Part shown: positions 22,914 to 33,786 of the stretch, piece by piece | Position numbering within the stretch: position 1 is the first letter of the stretch | Layout of the letters: each line of letters begins with the position of its first letter | From: Siphonodentalium dalli | Lineage: Eukaryota; Mollusca; Scaphopoda; Gadilida; Siphonodentaliidae | DNA length: 64,000 nt | Reading direction: 5' to 3' | Assembly: GCA_032622095.1 (NCBI GenBank) | Contig: CP136064.1 | Span: 275,179,614 to 275,243,613, forward strand | The notes under the pieces: model-generated | Told to the model about the DNA's origin: nothing | What the model saw: the letters and a program-made list of their open reading frames with translations, nothing else | The model's database searches: none | Position numbers and translations under genes: made by a program

Positions 22914-23764
22914 TAACATGGGATTTAGACTTGCCGAAAGACACAGTTTCAAATCTTTGCATTGGAGTAACATAGCATGCAGATGTCACAACATAATCGC
23001 GATAATATCCTTGTCAACAGTACGAACAATAATCGATGAATGAGTTTTAGCACATGAGATATATGTCCGACTAATCTACTGTCAGATTCTTCAAAGAGAA
23101 TAGGTTCCACATTAGGACCGTGGTATCATCCTCCGTTACGAAGATGGTTTTCCCTGTTAGGGTTTCCAATTTAAAGAGACATTCATTGACCAATGCAAAC
23201 AAATCTTGCTTGTTGGTGGTGTTTCTTAGAAAGTCATTCCAATTCGGTGGAATTTTGTAATTAGCCACCAGTTTACTTCAAATGCCACAACCACGGTTAT
23301 CTCGCGTTCCTGTTTTGATACTGTCCTCTATTTACCTCTTCAAAACCAAGTCAATTAGTCTACAATCTGAGAGCTGCATCATAACACATGGAATAAACGT
23401 TGTGCTGATATACATTGAGAAGGTGTGCCCGACTTCAGGTGGCAGTAAATGTATCAGAGCACCCCCATCGAACACCTTACACTCGACCTTTGGCTTTAGC
23501 TCTACAGTTCCTATGTAGTTAGAATCGGATGGGACCTTCATGCAGCTTAGGAAGTCACATTTATTACCGCCCCTCCTTCGCCCACTTTCGGTATATATGG
23601 GGGAACCGCTGGGTTACGTGTGAGAAGAACATATATTTCATATTCTTCAAACCGAGTATTCATCGATTATTGTTCGCACTAACAGTTGACACATATATAC
23701 ATGCTATGCTTCAATGCAAATATTTGAAACTGTTTGTCTTTCGACAAGTATAAATCCCATGTTA
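22914..23764. mobile_element. inverted-repeat element enclosing a gene fragment
   Basis: Arms of about 110-130 bp (22914-23043 and about 23655-23764) are inverted copies, with shared words such as taacatgggattta, cagtttcaaat and gaacaataatcgatgaat. The 0.6-kb interior is mostly a piece of protein-coding sequence on the minus strand. This is the layout expected of a non-autonomous element that has taken up part of a gene. No target duplication is clear. Confidence 0.65.
23071..23541 (-). pseudogene. fragment of an invertebrate multigene protein of unknown function
   Basis: Read on the minus strand, one frame runs over about 157 codons and is broken only by TAA near 23329 and TGA near 23279. 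Recognisable segments are KVFDGGALIHLLPPE, a TFSMYISTTFIP segment, SIKTGTRDNRGCG and KIPPNWNDFLRN followed by NKQDLFALV. From memory, this order (DGAA-V--L, then a T-R--RG-G linker, then P--W--FLR---NK-ELF) matches a large family of uncharacterised proteins seen in many marine invertebrates. The match is recalled, not searched. Two stops and the absence of flanking domains make it a pseudogene fragment. It sits between inverted repeats, suggesting transposon-borne capture. Confidence 0.6.
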
Positions 23765-23999
23765 CCTACATGATCGTTAATACCGAAGCAGCGCAGCTCC
23801 CGTCACGAAAGGGTTAATGTTAGAATTGTTTGCTTCTTCCTTTTGTTTATTTTTAGCGACCACTCCTGTTTAATATTAAAGCCACATGGCGGTATGCGCT
23901 TCAATAAAATACAACCAATAATATTCGTTTTTGAATTTTAGTAGTAATTATTGTACCCACAAGATTCCTCTACAATTTAAGTTAGTAACAAACCTTTTT

Positions 24000-24640
24000 T
24001 TCATCTATATTGGTGTCCCCCTCCCCTGATCCACAACCCTGGTCCGAATGGTGTCACTTCGGAACATGTAAACTACACAATTCGGTTCTAATATATTTTG
24101 GAGACAATTCTGGATCAAAAGTTTGATCAATTTTGTTGCCCTTCCCCTCCCCATCACTCCAATTTTCACATATTTAAACCACACAGTTAGACTACACGTG
24201 TCATGTGGATGACTATATATAAGTTCGGTGGATATCGTCAACTAAAAATATTCTTATCGACTTTAGTGACACCCCCCCCCCCCCAAACAAAAATCTGATC
24301 CAAACGAACGACACCAATTTGACGTCTTTAAACCACACAATTATACTTCTCATATCAAGGAGATGATTATATACGTTTGGTGGATTTCAGCGACTAAATG
24401 CATTCTTATCAAATTTAGGGCCCATCTCTTCGTGGAAATCGGCACAAATGAAATATTTATACCAATTATGGTACCCCTCCCATCCCCAACACTGACTCGA
24501 ACAGCGTCACTTTAGAACATTTTAACCTGCACCACTATCTTCGTCGTAAACAGTTACACATATTATATACCCTTTAGAGCCGTCTAGGTGGTCCTCCGTT
24601 AATTTATATAGAACACAGACAGACACAGATTCGCAATACA
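24000..24640. repeat. diverged roughly 230-bp repeats with C-rich tracts
   Basis: Phrases such as aaaccacacaatta, gatgattatata and cccctcccc recur about every 200-250 bp (about 24010, 24150, 24270, 24470), including a long C run near 24272. The block ends in acacagacagacacagattc, a tail like those of the retroposon-like repeats at 22 kb. Confidence 0.45.
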
Positions 24641-25183
24641 GATATAGATGAAACGCTCATCACTTCAATAGATTAGCACCACATCTCACATGATCAAAGA
24701 GATGGTACGTCGCGTATTTTCTGTAAGACTAACTTTCATGCTGCTAACATACCGGTTTCTTATTGGTGAATTTTGTTCAAATTACTTCAGTCGGTAATTT
24801 ACAAGTGGAATATGCTACCACGCAATGGACATGGTATACACATTGGCGCAGGTAGTATATATACAAGAAAACCATAGTAAGAAATGATAACGCCCTCAAG
24901 ATAATAGTACATGTATTAGGTATTTATAAAATATATTGGGGCCTGGGACCTTCATATACAGTGAAATTAATTGTATACAATGGAAACTTCGGACACTTTC
25001 CATTCCTCGCCATGAAAACCCCAAACATGTTTTTCAATTGACACCTTTGGCATAATGAACTCTTAATGATAAGAATTACGAATAGCGCACTACGTCACCA
25101 GGATATGTGTACCTTCTATCGTTTGTCGTTTTTTGCATATCCGTAGTTACGATTACGATTTAGGGTTTTCAACATAACTCATA
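24641..25183. other. no gene; fragment of foldback interior
   Basis: At about 25088-25170 the phrases actacgtcacca, tgtgtacc and ttacgattacgattt match the interior of the large foldback at 51465-51535. Nothing else is recognised. Confidence 0.45.
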
Positions 25184-25350
25184 AATAGATCATGTAGTGA
25201 TACGTTCCAAATAGATCATGTAGTGATACGTTCCACAAATATATCATGTAGTGATACGTTCCACAAATAGATCATGTAGTGATACGTTCCACAAATAGAT
25301 CATGTAGTGATACGTTCCACAAATAGATCATGTAGTGATACGTTCCAGAT
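25184..25350 (+). repeat. 28-bp tandem repeat, about 6 copies
   Basis: The unit is acaaatagatcatgtagtga plus tacgttcc. Copies are nearly identical; the second unit lacks two bases. Confidence 0.95.
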
Positions 25351-25539
25351 CGTTTCTCTGTTCCGCAATGTGGGAGCTGACTCTGAGATTGTGTCCCAAA
25401 TTGTAATTTCTATCTTTTTTTGGTAATCAAATAATTCGTCATCTTGAAACACGAGAATTTTGCTAAACAAGATTTCTCAACCCCACGCGAATCTTAGCTC
25501 CACTGCACTCAGATGCTCAGCAAAAACTAGACTAACTTC

Positions 25540-25812
25540 CGTTAAAACTAATCAAAAAGAATATTAAAATGTAGATTTTGTTCTTATACCAATCATAAAC
25601 ATCGCGTAAATCAGCGTGAATAGTATGTTATTGTCAAGTTCATGCGCTTTGTTATGTAAACAAAAGCCAAAAATGTTACAGGATGTGGCTTTTGTTGCCA
25701 TAACACAGCGTACAAACCTGACAATAACATATTATCTACCAGATAGTGATGATTTGTATAAGAACAAAATATGTTTATATTTTAATTTTTTTTTATGTCA
25801 ATTTTAACGGGT
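25540..25812. repeat. foldback, arms about 120 bp
   Basis: The left arm begins cgttaaaactaatc and includes gattttgttcttata, gttattgtcaag and aacaaaagcc. The right arm has the reverse complements ggcttttgtt, ctgacaataac, tataagaacaaaat and attttaacgg. The loop is about 20 bp near 25675. A MITE-like hairpin of unknown family. Confidence 0.8.
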
Positions 25813-26324
25813 GTGACTATTTGAACAAAATACCATCGCGAAGGCCACCCGTGCCTTTAAATTGTAGTTAATTGTATGTACATATTTACCTGTCATTGAT
25901 AAGATATTTCCTGACTTCAGAACGTGGTAGTTGTATTCCATGAGATCAAACGTCCCGTGCTGTAAGCTTTATAACCATGGCCTTCGGTCCCGGATACCCG
26001 TCCTATTGGAACCTTCATGGTAATATTTGTTGAGCATGTTATATGTTTTCATTGTATTTGCGTCGATTCGGCTTCACTGTTATATGTTATTTTTTCCTAA
26101 AGGTTCCATTCCATATAAATAACAGCACAGCCGTCATCCCTTCATGACCTTGTTGATAAAATGGTTATTTTGGTTATTACTGTCAATCCTTTGAAAGATT
26201 ACACTTCATTTTAATTGGGCTTAACCACAGCAGCGGGTCGTTAACAAAACATGTAGAAATATATATTTAAAACGAGTCCGCCACTTTAAAAACGCATCGC
26301 TATCAATAGCGACGCGTTCGTTAA

Positions 26325-27297
26325 AGTGATGTGAAACACTCCGGCTGGGTGATCAAATAGAAATGGAGAATAATCTTGTTCAAAGTAGTTATATTTACGA
26401 ATATTAATCCAAATTAACAACACACACCGTTATTCATATATATTAATTAAATGCATAGGTGGCGAAATTATTTGTGTTAGATTATTGCCGATAGTTGCGT
26501 CCCGAATCGAGATGTAAATATTTACAATTGAGCGTAGTTCAGACGATGTTTTCTATGGAGTGGTATGGTCGATTTCTTTGAAATTTTCGTTGATTTTAGT
26601 AGAACGCTACATTCCACAATATGGCATAGTGCCTGAGTACTAACTTATCAATTTCATGCACCCAAACAAGTCCATAATATGTCTTTAAAAACATTTCGCT
26701 ACCGATGCGTTTGTTAAAGTGGTACGCTCGTTTTACTTTGTTAGAAAAAGCTATGACGCTAGAAAAAGGTGTATACGAAGAAATGAAATGGGAATAAAAT
26801 AATATGAGTTTAGTACAATTAAAAGCAGACGCGCTGTCCACCTGAAGTAAGACAACTCACGTCAAGAATCATTAAAGATCCACTTCCAATTTGCCACCAA
26901 TTTGTTCAAAACTGTTCAAGTTAAGTTAAAGACATATTGTTGACGTGTTCGGCTGCGTGGAGTTGATGAGTTAGTGCAGGCGCTAATTGCCAACATGGGG
27001 GATGCAGCACTCTACTAACATCGCCGAACATTTTAACGAAATCGGTCATACCGCTCCATAGAAAACATCGTCTGAACTACGCTCAATTGTAAATATTCAC
27101 ATCTCGATTCGGGACGCAACAATCGGCGATAAACTAACACAAATGATTACGCCATCGAGAGTCGTTGCATTTAATTAATAAATACGAATGGCGGTGTGTG
27201 TTGTCAATTTTGATTAGTAATCGTAAAGAATAACTACTTTGAGGAAGATTATTCTCAATTTGTATTTGATGACCCTACCGGAGTGTTTCACATCACT
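26325..27297. mobile_element. TTAA-type inverted-repeat element, about 970 bp (AGTG family)
   Basis: TTAA at 26321-26324 and 27298-27301 flank the terminal inverted repeats AGTGATGTGAAACACTCC / GGAGTGTTTCACATCACT. The inverted similarity extends about 290 bp inward on each side, through gagaataatctt, atttaattaat and gagatgtaaatatttacaat. The interior has no recognised transposase. A deleted copy lies at 42887-43247 and a terminal fragment at about 54440-54470. Confidence 0.85.
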
Positions 27298-27301
27298 TTA
27301 A

Positions 27302-27841
27302 TGTTCAGCTTACCCTGAAAATAAAAAAGGGAAAACATACCATGGCATCGCGAAAATCCATGAAAGTATAAATAAATGTTTATGTTAATGTATATGAGAA
27401 TGCAGGTGTAGAGTGTAAGTAACAGGTTTGTAGTAAATATAATAAATTTCACCGGTATCGTCGTCTATTTTGCACTAATACATGGTTCAAATTCATTCAT
27501 TTGTCACATATATTCTGTTGAGTATAAAAGGAGATGGTCCCATAAATGGCCGGATTTAGTGTAGGGTCCCCTTTAAGCAACGAACCATCGCTTTTTGGCA
27601 ATACTTCCAGTCAGCATTATTCATAACGAACAGCCGCCAGGAAATATCCTCAAAGCTTCTAAAATTAACACAACGTGAAAGAGGTCTTAATGGCCAGACG
27701 CATTAGTAGGAATGGTCTTTGATATCGGCATGAAATACGAAAGAATAAAGGACCGTTTGTGAATAAGAATCGCTTGGTTTCTGTTTAGAGTTAGTAACAG
27801 TAAAACCGGTTACAGTTGACTCATTTGAAAGTACTGGATAA
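27302..27841. other. dispersed-repeat copy, otherwise no gene
   Basis: At 27475-27580 lies a copy of the roughly 110-bp repeat (tttgcactaatacatgg to cccctttaag) shared with 15085-15205 and 58795-58910. No gene is supported. Confidence 0.5.
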
Positions 27842-28059
27842 AGTGATTTGCTTCCTATGCCGGATCACCAAGCACAGCGACAGGTAGTGATTTGCTTCCT
27901 ATGCCGGATCACCATGCACAGCGACAGGTAGTGATTTGCTTCCTATGCCGGATCACCATGCACAGCGACAGGTAGTGATTTGCTTCCTATGCCGGATCAC
28001 CATGCACAGCGACAGGTAGTGATTTGCTTCCTATGCCGGATCACCATGCACAGCGACAG
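27842..28059 (+). repeat. 44-bp tandem repeat, 5 copies
   Basis: The unit begins agtgatttgcttcctatgcc and ends cagcgacaggt. The copies are almost identical, implying recent expansion. Confidence 0.97.
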
Positions 28060-28261
28060 CTTGGGTTGTCCGATATACATACAATTAAATTACAAAACAT
28101 GTCAGGGTTTAAATGGCCACAGTATATTTACGAAGTTGACAATGAACGATGTTTATCGAGCGTTGTCCGGAATTGAAATAGTCTTGTGTCGCTTCAAGTA
28201 GTTTGATTGGCTTAGATCATGTCATGTATATCTATACTCTAGTTACGCTCGTATATATCAC

Positions 28262-28710
28262 ATTCCACAAGTACAAAACCGGGGAACTGTTTGATATTTT
28301 TACAGGGAAGCTATAACATTGAAAAGGCAGCGCAGGTAATACATTTCTTAGTTAATACCTGTTCATTAATAATGTGTTTCGCTGTTGGCGAAGGTCCAAA
28401 ACGAAATTGCACGATTTAAGTAACTTTTTTTTTAGCAATTATGCTTTGCGTCGCTTGTACACAATCGTGGAATTTTCGCGGTTAATTAATTCAATGTGTA
28501 TTGAGATATCAGCTCACACAAGTCACACCAAGCATGCAATCTCGAGATGAGACCACCCCCATTGTGAAGTAGATTATCGAGGAACAAGTATTAACAAAGA
28601 AATATAATCTCTGCCTTGTTTGTTCAATTTTATAAAGTTCCCCGTCAGAACGGGTCAGAACATCAAAAAGTTCCCAGGTTTTTTACTGGTGGAATATGAT
28701 CACTACACCG
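28262..28710. mobile_element. inverted-repeat element, arms shared with 29.3 and 31.1 kb
   Basis: The left arm (about 28262-28410, minus orientation) and right arm (about 28555-28710, plus) are inverted copies. Diagnostic words are aagttccc, ggttttttactggtgga and taacaaagaaat. The same arm sequence forms the ends of the larger element at 29255-31210. Confidence 0.65.
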
Positions 28711-28863
28711 CGGGCGTAGCTAAAGTAGAGATTCGTGGCATCTTTGGTTGGCCAAATAGTTCGCGTTCGAGGCAAGCTCGTGATAATCGTGTTTTCTTCA
28801 CGTCACCATTAGCGACGACCGTGTATTGTTAATAACTACCACTGTATATTATACATATAGAGA

Positions 28864-28984
28864 GTAATCAGTTGGTTTAATTCGACGATCACGCGAAATA
28901 ATTCATGAGGGGAGCCGCGCCTGGTTCTAACCGGCTCCCAGATTGAATTATGTCACGTAATCATCGAAACCAATTGATTATTCT
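28864..28984. repeat. 120-bp imperfect palindrome
   Basis: aatcagttggtttaattcga at 28866 is mirrored by tcgaaaccaattgatt ending near 28980. The inner part pairs ggagccgcg with cggctcc. Few mismatches. Confidence 0.8.
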
Positions 28985-29254
28985 GTTTATTACACACTTT
29001 CCACCACTAAAAGGCGCTAATTATAAAGATAATATGTAACAAAATAGTCCCTGATCAGCTGATCGTGTGCGCTGACCGGGAGGCAATTCACAGGGGTGAC
29101 ATTATCACTTCTAATTCACACGTAGAAATCCTTTAAATCACAGCTAGTAAATAATAACTCTGATGATCGTGTTTACTGATATGTAAAGGTAGATTTATGG
29201 TGTGTATAACACAGATCGAGTCTTTGTTCCTCGCGATAAGAGATGAGAAAAAAT

Positions 29255-31210
29255 GATAAGATCATATCAGGAATCTCTATACTCTGTCTACGGCCGTAGG
29301 GATCATACTTCACCAATTCAAAACATGGGAAATATGTATGTGCTGACCTGTTCTGGTGGGGAACTTTATACCATTGAACAAACAACGCAGGGAATATATT
29401 TCTTTGTTATGACATGTTTCTTAATAATATCTGTCACGGTACGGTGTGGTCTCAGCCCGGGTTTGTGTGATCATGGTACGGTGCGGTCTCAGTTCGGGTT
29501 TGTGTGATCACGGTACGGTGTGGTCTCAGCTCGGGTTAGCGTGATCATGGTACGGTGTGGTATCAGTTCGGGTTTGTGTGATCACGGTACGGTGTGGTCT
29601 CAGCTCGGGTTTGTGTGATCACGGTACGATGTGGTCTCAGCTCGGGTTTGTGTGATCACGGTACGGTGTGGTCTCTGCTCGGATTTGTGTGATCACGGTA
29701 CGGTGTGGTATTAGCTCGGGTTTGTATGATCACGGTACGGTGTGGTATTAGCTCGGGTTTGTGTGATCACGGTACGGTGTGGTATTAGCTCGGGTTTGTA
29801 TGATCACGGTACGGTGTGGTATTAGCTCGGGTTTGTGTGCTCTCAGCTCGGGTTTGTGTGATCACGGTACGGTGTGGTCTCAGCTCGGGTTTGTGTGATC
29901 ACGGTACGGTGTGGTATTAGCTCGGGTTTGTATGATCACGGTACGGTGTGGTCTCAGCTCGGGTTTGTATTATCACGGTACGGTGTGGTCTCAGCTCGGG
30001 TTTGTGTGGTCTCAGCTCGGATTTGTGTGATCACGGTACGGTGTGGTCTCAGCTCGGATTTGTGTGATCACGGTACGGTGTGGTCTCAGCTCGGATTTGT
30101 GTGAACACGGTACGGTGTGGTCTCAGCTCGGGTTTGTGTGATCACGGTACGGTGTGGTCTCATCTAGGGTTTGTGTGATCACGGTACGGTGTGGTCTCAG
30201 CTCGGGTTTGTGTTATCACGGTACGGTGTGTGGTCTCAGCTCGGGTTTGTGTTATCACGGTACGGTGTGGTCTCAGCTAGGGTTTGTGTGATCACGGTAC
30301 GGTGTGGTCTCAGCTCTGGTTTGTGTTATCACGGTACGGTGTGTGGTCTCAGCTCGGGTTTGTGTGATCACGGTACGGTGTGGTCTCAGCTCGGGTTTGT
30401 GTTATCACGGTACGGTGTGGTCTCAGCTCGGGTTTGTGTGATCACGGTACGGTGTGTGGTCTCAGCTCGGGTTTGTGTTATCTCGGTACGGTGTGGTCTC
30501 AGCTCGGGTTTGTGTGATCACGGTACGGTGTGGTCTCAGCTCGGGTTTGTGTGTTCACGGTACGGTGTGGTCTCAGCTCGGGTTTGTATGATCACGGTAC
30601 TGTGTGGTCTCAGCTCGGGTTTGTGTGATCACGATACGGTGTGCTCTCAGCTCGGGTTTGTGTGATCACGGTACGGTGTGGTCTCAGTTCAGGTTTGTGT
30701 GATCACGGTACGGTGTGTGGTCTCAGCTCGGGTTTGTGTGATCACGGTACGGTGTGGTCTCAGCTCAGGTTTGTGTGATCACGGTACGGTGTGTGGTCTC
30801 AGCTCGGGTTTGTGTGGTCACGGTACGGTGTGTGGTCTCAGCTCGGGTTTGCGTGGTCTCAGCTCGGGTTTGTGTGATCACGGTACGGTGTAGTCTCAGC
30901 TCGGGTTTGTGTGATTTTTGTGACTTGTGTGAGTCGATATTGCACTAAACATTGAATTATTTCGCTGGAGAAATTCCATGAGTGTGATATATGTAAATCA
31001 AAATCGGCTCAAAGATAGTAATCTAACTGATGCAATCTCGAGCTGGGCATTCGCCAACTGTGAAATACGTATTAAGGAAAGCATATTAACTAAGAAATAT
31101 ATTACATGCACTGTTTTTCCAATGTTATAGACATCAAACAAGTCCCAGGTTTTTAACTGGCGGAGTTTACTCTTTACCGACTTAGCCAAAGTAGAGATTC
31201 GTGATCTGAT
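29255..31210. mobile_element. inverted-repeat element containing a 37-bp minisatellite
   Basis: Arms at about 29255-29425 (minus orientation) and 31055-31210 (plus) are homologous to each other and to the pair at 28262-28710. The interior is almost wholly a 37-bp tandem array, which starts about 8 bp after the left arm. The simplest reading is expansion of an internal repeat within one copy of the element. Confidence 0.6.
29433..30913 (+). repeat. 37-bp minisatellite, about 40 copies
   Basis: The unit is gatcacggtacggtgtggtc followed by tcagctcgggtttgtgt. Variants cluster: a version with tattagctcggg dominates at about 29700-29940, while 39-bp units with an extra tg are frequent after 30220. 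Because 37 is not a multiple of three, the open frames across it are artefacts of repetition. Confidence 0.97.
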
Positions 31211-31700
31211 GTAGGAACAAGTTTTGATCTCGTTTTATCTCTCTATACGAAGATCGTATATAGATTACAGCGTTCCTTGTGGAATGACCGGTGCAAGCAT
31301 ACTTCTACGTAGAGTCATTTTCGGGCTAGAGCTAGTGAAATTGCCACATTCAATAAGCGATATCACTGAGTCGCGGCCATATTGGATTCACACAGCTCCG
31401 TTCCGTGGTTTCAGAGATTCATCTCAGGCGTACGAGAATGACAAAATGCAAAAATATGCAGGTCATATACTGATGCGACCTTAGCAGTATAATGCAAAAT
31501 AATGAGTAAAATTAAGCGTGATTTAACTAAGTGGAAAGACCAGGAGTGCACCTGTAAGCACAGGCACAGTGTTTATTTATTTATACAGTACCAGTCAGAA
31601 GAAGCGGAATATTGAGTCGCGCCTTTATTGCGATATTGAGCGCGTTTAATTTCGAAAAAAGGCGCGATTATTAGTATCCTGTCATTGTAAAAAAAAAAAT

Positions 31701-32460
31701 TGGTTTCGTAACATTTTTTGGGGATTTTTGGCAACATATGTTTTCTTAAAGCCCATATACTGGAGGCATTGGAAACCAATGTTGACAAGATTCTTGTCGC
31801 TTAGTTGCCTCGAAAATGATGTTACCATAGCAACAGTATGTGATTTCTGAGAATTCTGGAAAATGACCATATTTGAAGTATATTAGTGACATCGGTGGAC
31901 TTATTGGTGATATAGTTATATACTAATATGTATATGTATATATTCTCCATGAAGGACGGCCAGTACTTATCTGAAAGGTCAAGGTCACTGTGCAAGGTCA
32001 GGTCATTGTCATTGATGAACCTATCTCAATTTGTTGCATCATATTGGTATTGTGTTAGATGCTGGAGATCATCACCTTTATTTTGAGCTATATGTCATAT
32101 CCAAAATGGTTGCCATGGCAACGGTGTACATTATCCAGTTTGGGATCATGTCCAAAGTGACTTATATTTATGCGATATATATGAGAGCCAACTTTGATGG
32201 TTTTTCCAAAAAAATCACGATTTTGTCCTCTTTCTGCCACACTAATGGTGTGGCCATTGTTTATTGGGAAGAACAATGTCTTATTTTAGGGGTTGGCATT
32301 GCCCAGTCTTATGTTTTGTAAAATATCTCGCACTAGTAATAATCACCCAGTGTACATGGTATATAGCTCAAGATAAAGGTGATTGGTTTCCAATGCCTCC
32401 AGTATATGGATTTTAAGAAAAAATAAGTTGCCAAAAATCCCCAATTTTTTTTACGAAACC
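31701..32460. repeat. inverted-repeat unit nested in the Tc1-like element
   Basis: About 77 bp at 31701-31778 (tggtttcgta to ggcattggaaacca) is repeated inverted at 32384-32460. The interior contains ccaaaatggttgccatggca and frequent cttgacct-type words. It may be an independent insertion or an internal part of the host element; the exact ends are unclear. Confidence 0.6.
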
Positions 32461-32791
32461 TGCGAAACCCAAATTCCAAAATTATGTCGGGCTTATTATT
32501 GCGATATTAAGCGCGCAAAATTCCATACAGACCCGATAGTGTTATATTAGATAAATACTGTGCATATAGTGTACATATAGTTATACATATAGCATTTACA
32601 ACTATAATTATATTGAAAACTACAAAATGGTCTCTATTTATGCAATAAACAATATAGAAGAAGCAATAATTTGCTTTAATGTCACAATTTTGAGCGCAAG
32701 ATATCGCAATATTAAACGCGAAATATTGCTCTTATAAGCTTTTCCACTTGCAATATTATTGCGATATTGGGCGCGAAAATAGCGCGCTTAA

Positions 32792-33593
32792 AGCCCCGGT
32801 TCCATATTCCCGATTTTCTGTCCCGAATTAGTATATTCGGCACCAATTCGGGACCAGACCAAATCGGCAGCATTCAAGATAATTCTGGACGAGTTTTATT
32901 CCAAAAAGCCGCCGAACTGATGCCGAATTATGACAAAATTTAATCGTCCCGAACATTGCCGAGTATTCCAGAATGCTTCCGAATTTCTTCCCGAATGATC
33001 AAGAATTATCCCGAACTGATACCGAAATTTCGTGCGAGTGGCTGCCGAATTGCCCAGATTACTACCGACTTACACCGAATTGTTGCCGAATACCCCGAAT
33101 CAATGCCGAACTGGTACCGAATTGATGCCGAATATATGCCGAATTGGTATTCAATTGCTGCCGAACGTCCCGAATCGATGCCGAATTTTGCAGATACACC
33201 GGATCTCAGTATAAAAGCAGCCACACATGGCGAATTCGGGAATAACTTACCGAATACTGCCGACTACTCCAGAATATCCACCCGAATATTGCCGAATACT
33301 GCCGACTTCTCCCGAATAGGTGCCGATTTGCTCCCGAATTTCTCCCGATGATTGACAATTCGGGAGCGATTCGGCTTGGTTCCCGATAGTTTTGAACATT
33401 TCAAAACTGTCGGGAGCGAGTCCAGAATTGTCCCGAATCGACCCCGATAGCACCGATATCCCCGATAATGTTCGGGGGTAAAAATTCACTGTCCCGACTT
33501 GTCCCGAATTTACTCCACGATTTTTGCAAAATTATGATTCGGGAGTCATTCGGGAACATTCGGGGTGGGAAATCGGGGATATGGAACCGGGGC
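32792..33593. mobile_element. TTAA-type element saturated with CCGAAT motifs
   Basis: TTAA at 32788-32791 and 33594-33597 flank the terminal repeats AGCCCCGGTTCCATA (left) and TATGGAACCGGGGC (right), which extend about 25 bp. The 800-bp interior is dominated by cccgaat, gccgaat and their reverse complement attcggg, repeated dozens of times at short, irregular spacing. Plus-oriented copies dominate on the left and both orientations occur on the right. The 131-codon open frame (32956-33351) follows from this repetition and is not a recognisable protein. Dense short motifs could be transposase-binding sites, but that is inference. Confidence 0.8.
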
Positions 33594-33786
33594 TTAATGT
33601 ACAACTTCTTTTGACTGGTACTGTAAATTTACAACGTGTGTTTATTGCTGACCGCATATTAACAAAGACACAATCATGTTGATAGTAGAGATAAAGAAAA
33701 AGCTATGTGCTCTCTCATGTGGATGACATATATGTATATGCATTATTTTTCTCGTATTTGTAGACGATGTGAGTGTGCACATGATG

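Larger units (their letters stand above)
31586..33623. mobile_element. Tc1/mariner-like element with nested insertions
   Basis: The ends are CAGTACCAGTCA at 31586 and its reverse complement ending at 33623, each flanked by TA (31584-31585 and 33624-33625). TA duplication and CAGT-starting termini are characteristic of the Tc1/mariner superfamily. The element's own sequence carries words such as gcgatattgagcgcg in both orientations near its ends and at 32690-32785. It is interrupted by an inverted-repeat unit at about 31701-32460 and by a TTAA-type element at 32792-33593. Without these it would be only about 0.4 kb. A related phrase, aataatgagtaaaat with aagaccagga, occurs at about 31490-31545 just outside and again near 35575-35625. 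Confidence 0.7.

Noticed and set aside
29433-30913. Long open frames such as 30171-30665 across the 37-bp array
   Set aside because: They are the 37-bp unit read through three frames in turn. No protein-like composition, splice sites or homology.
32956-33351. 131-codon plus-strand open frame with many Pro, Asn and Arg
   Set aside because: It arises from the CCGAAT repeats of the TTAA element and has no recognisable domain.
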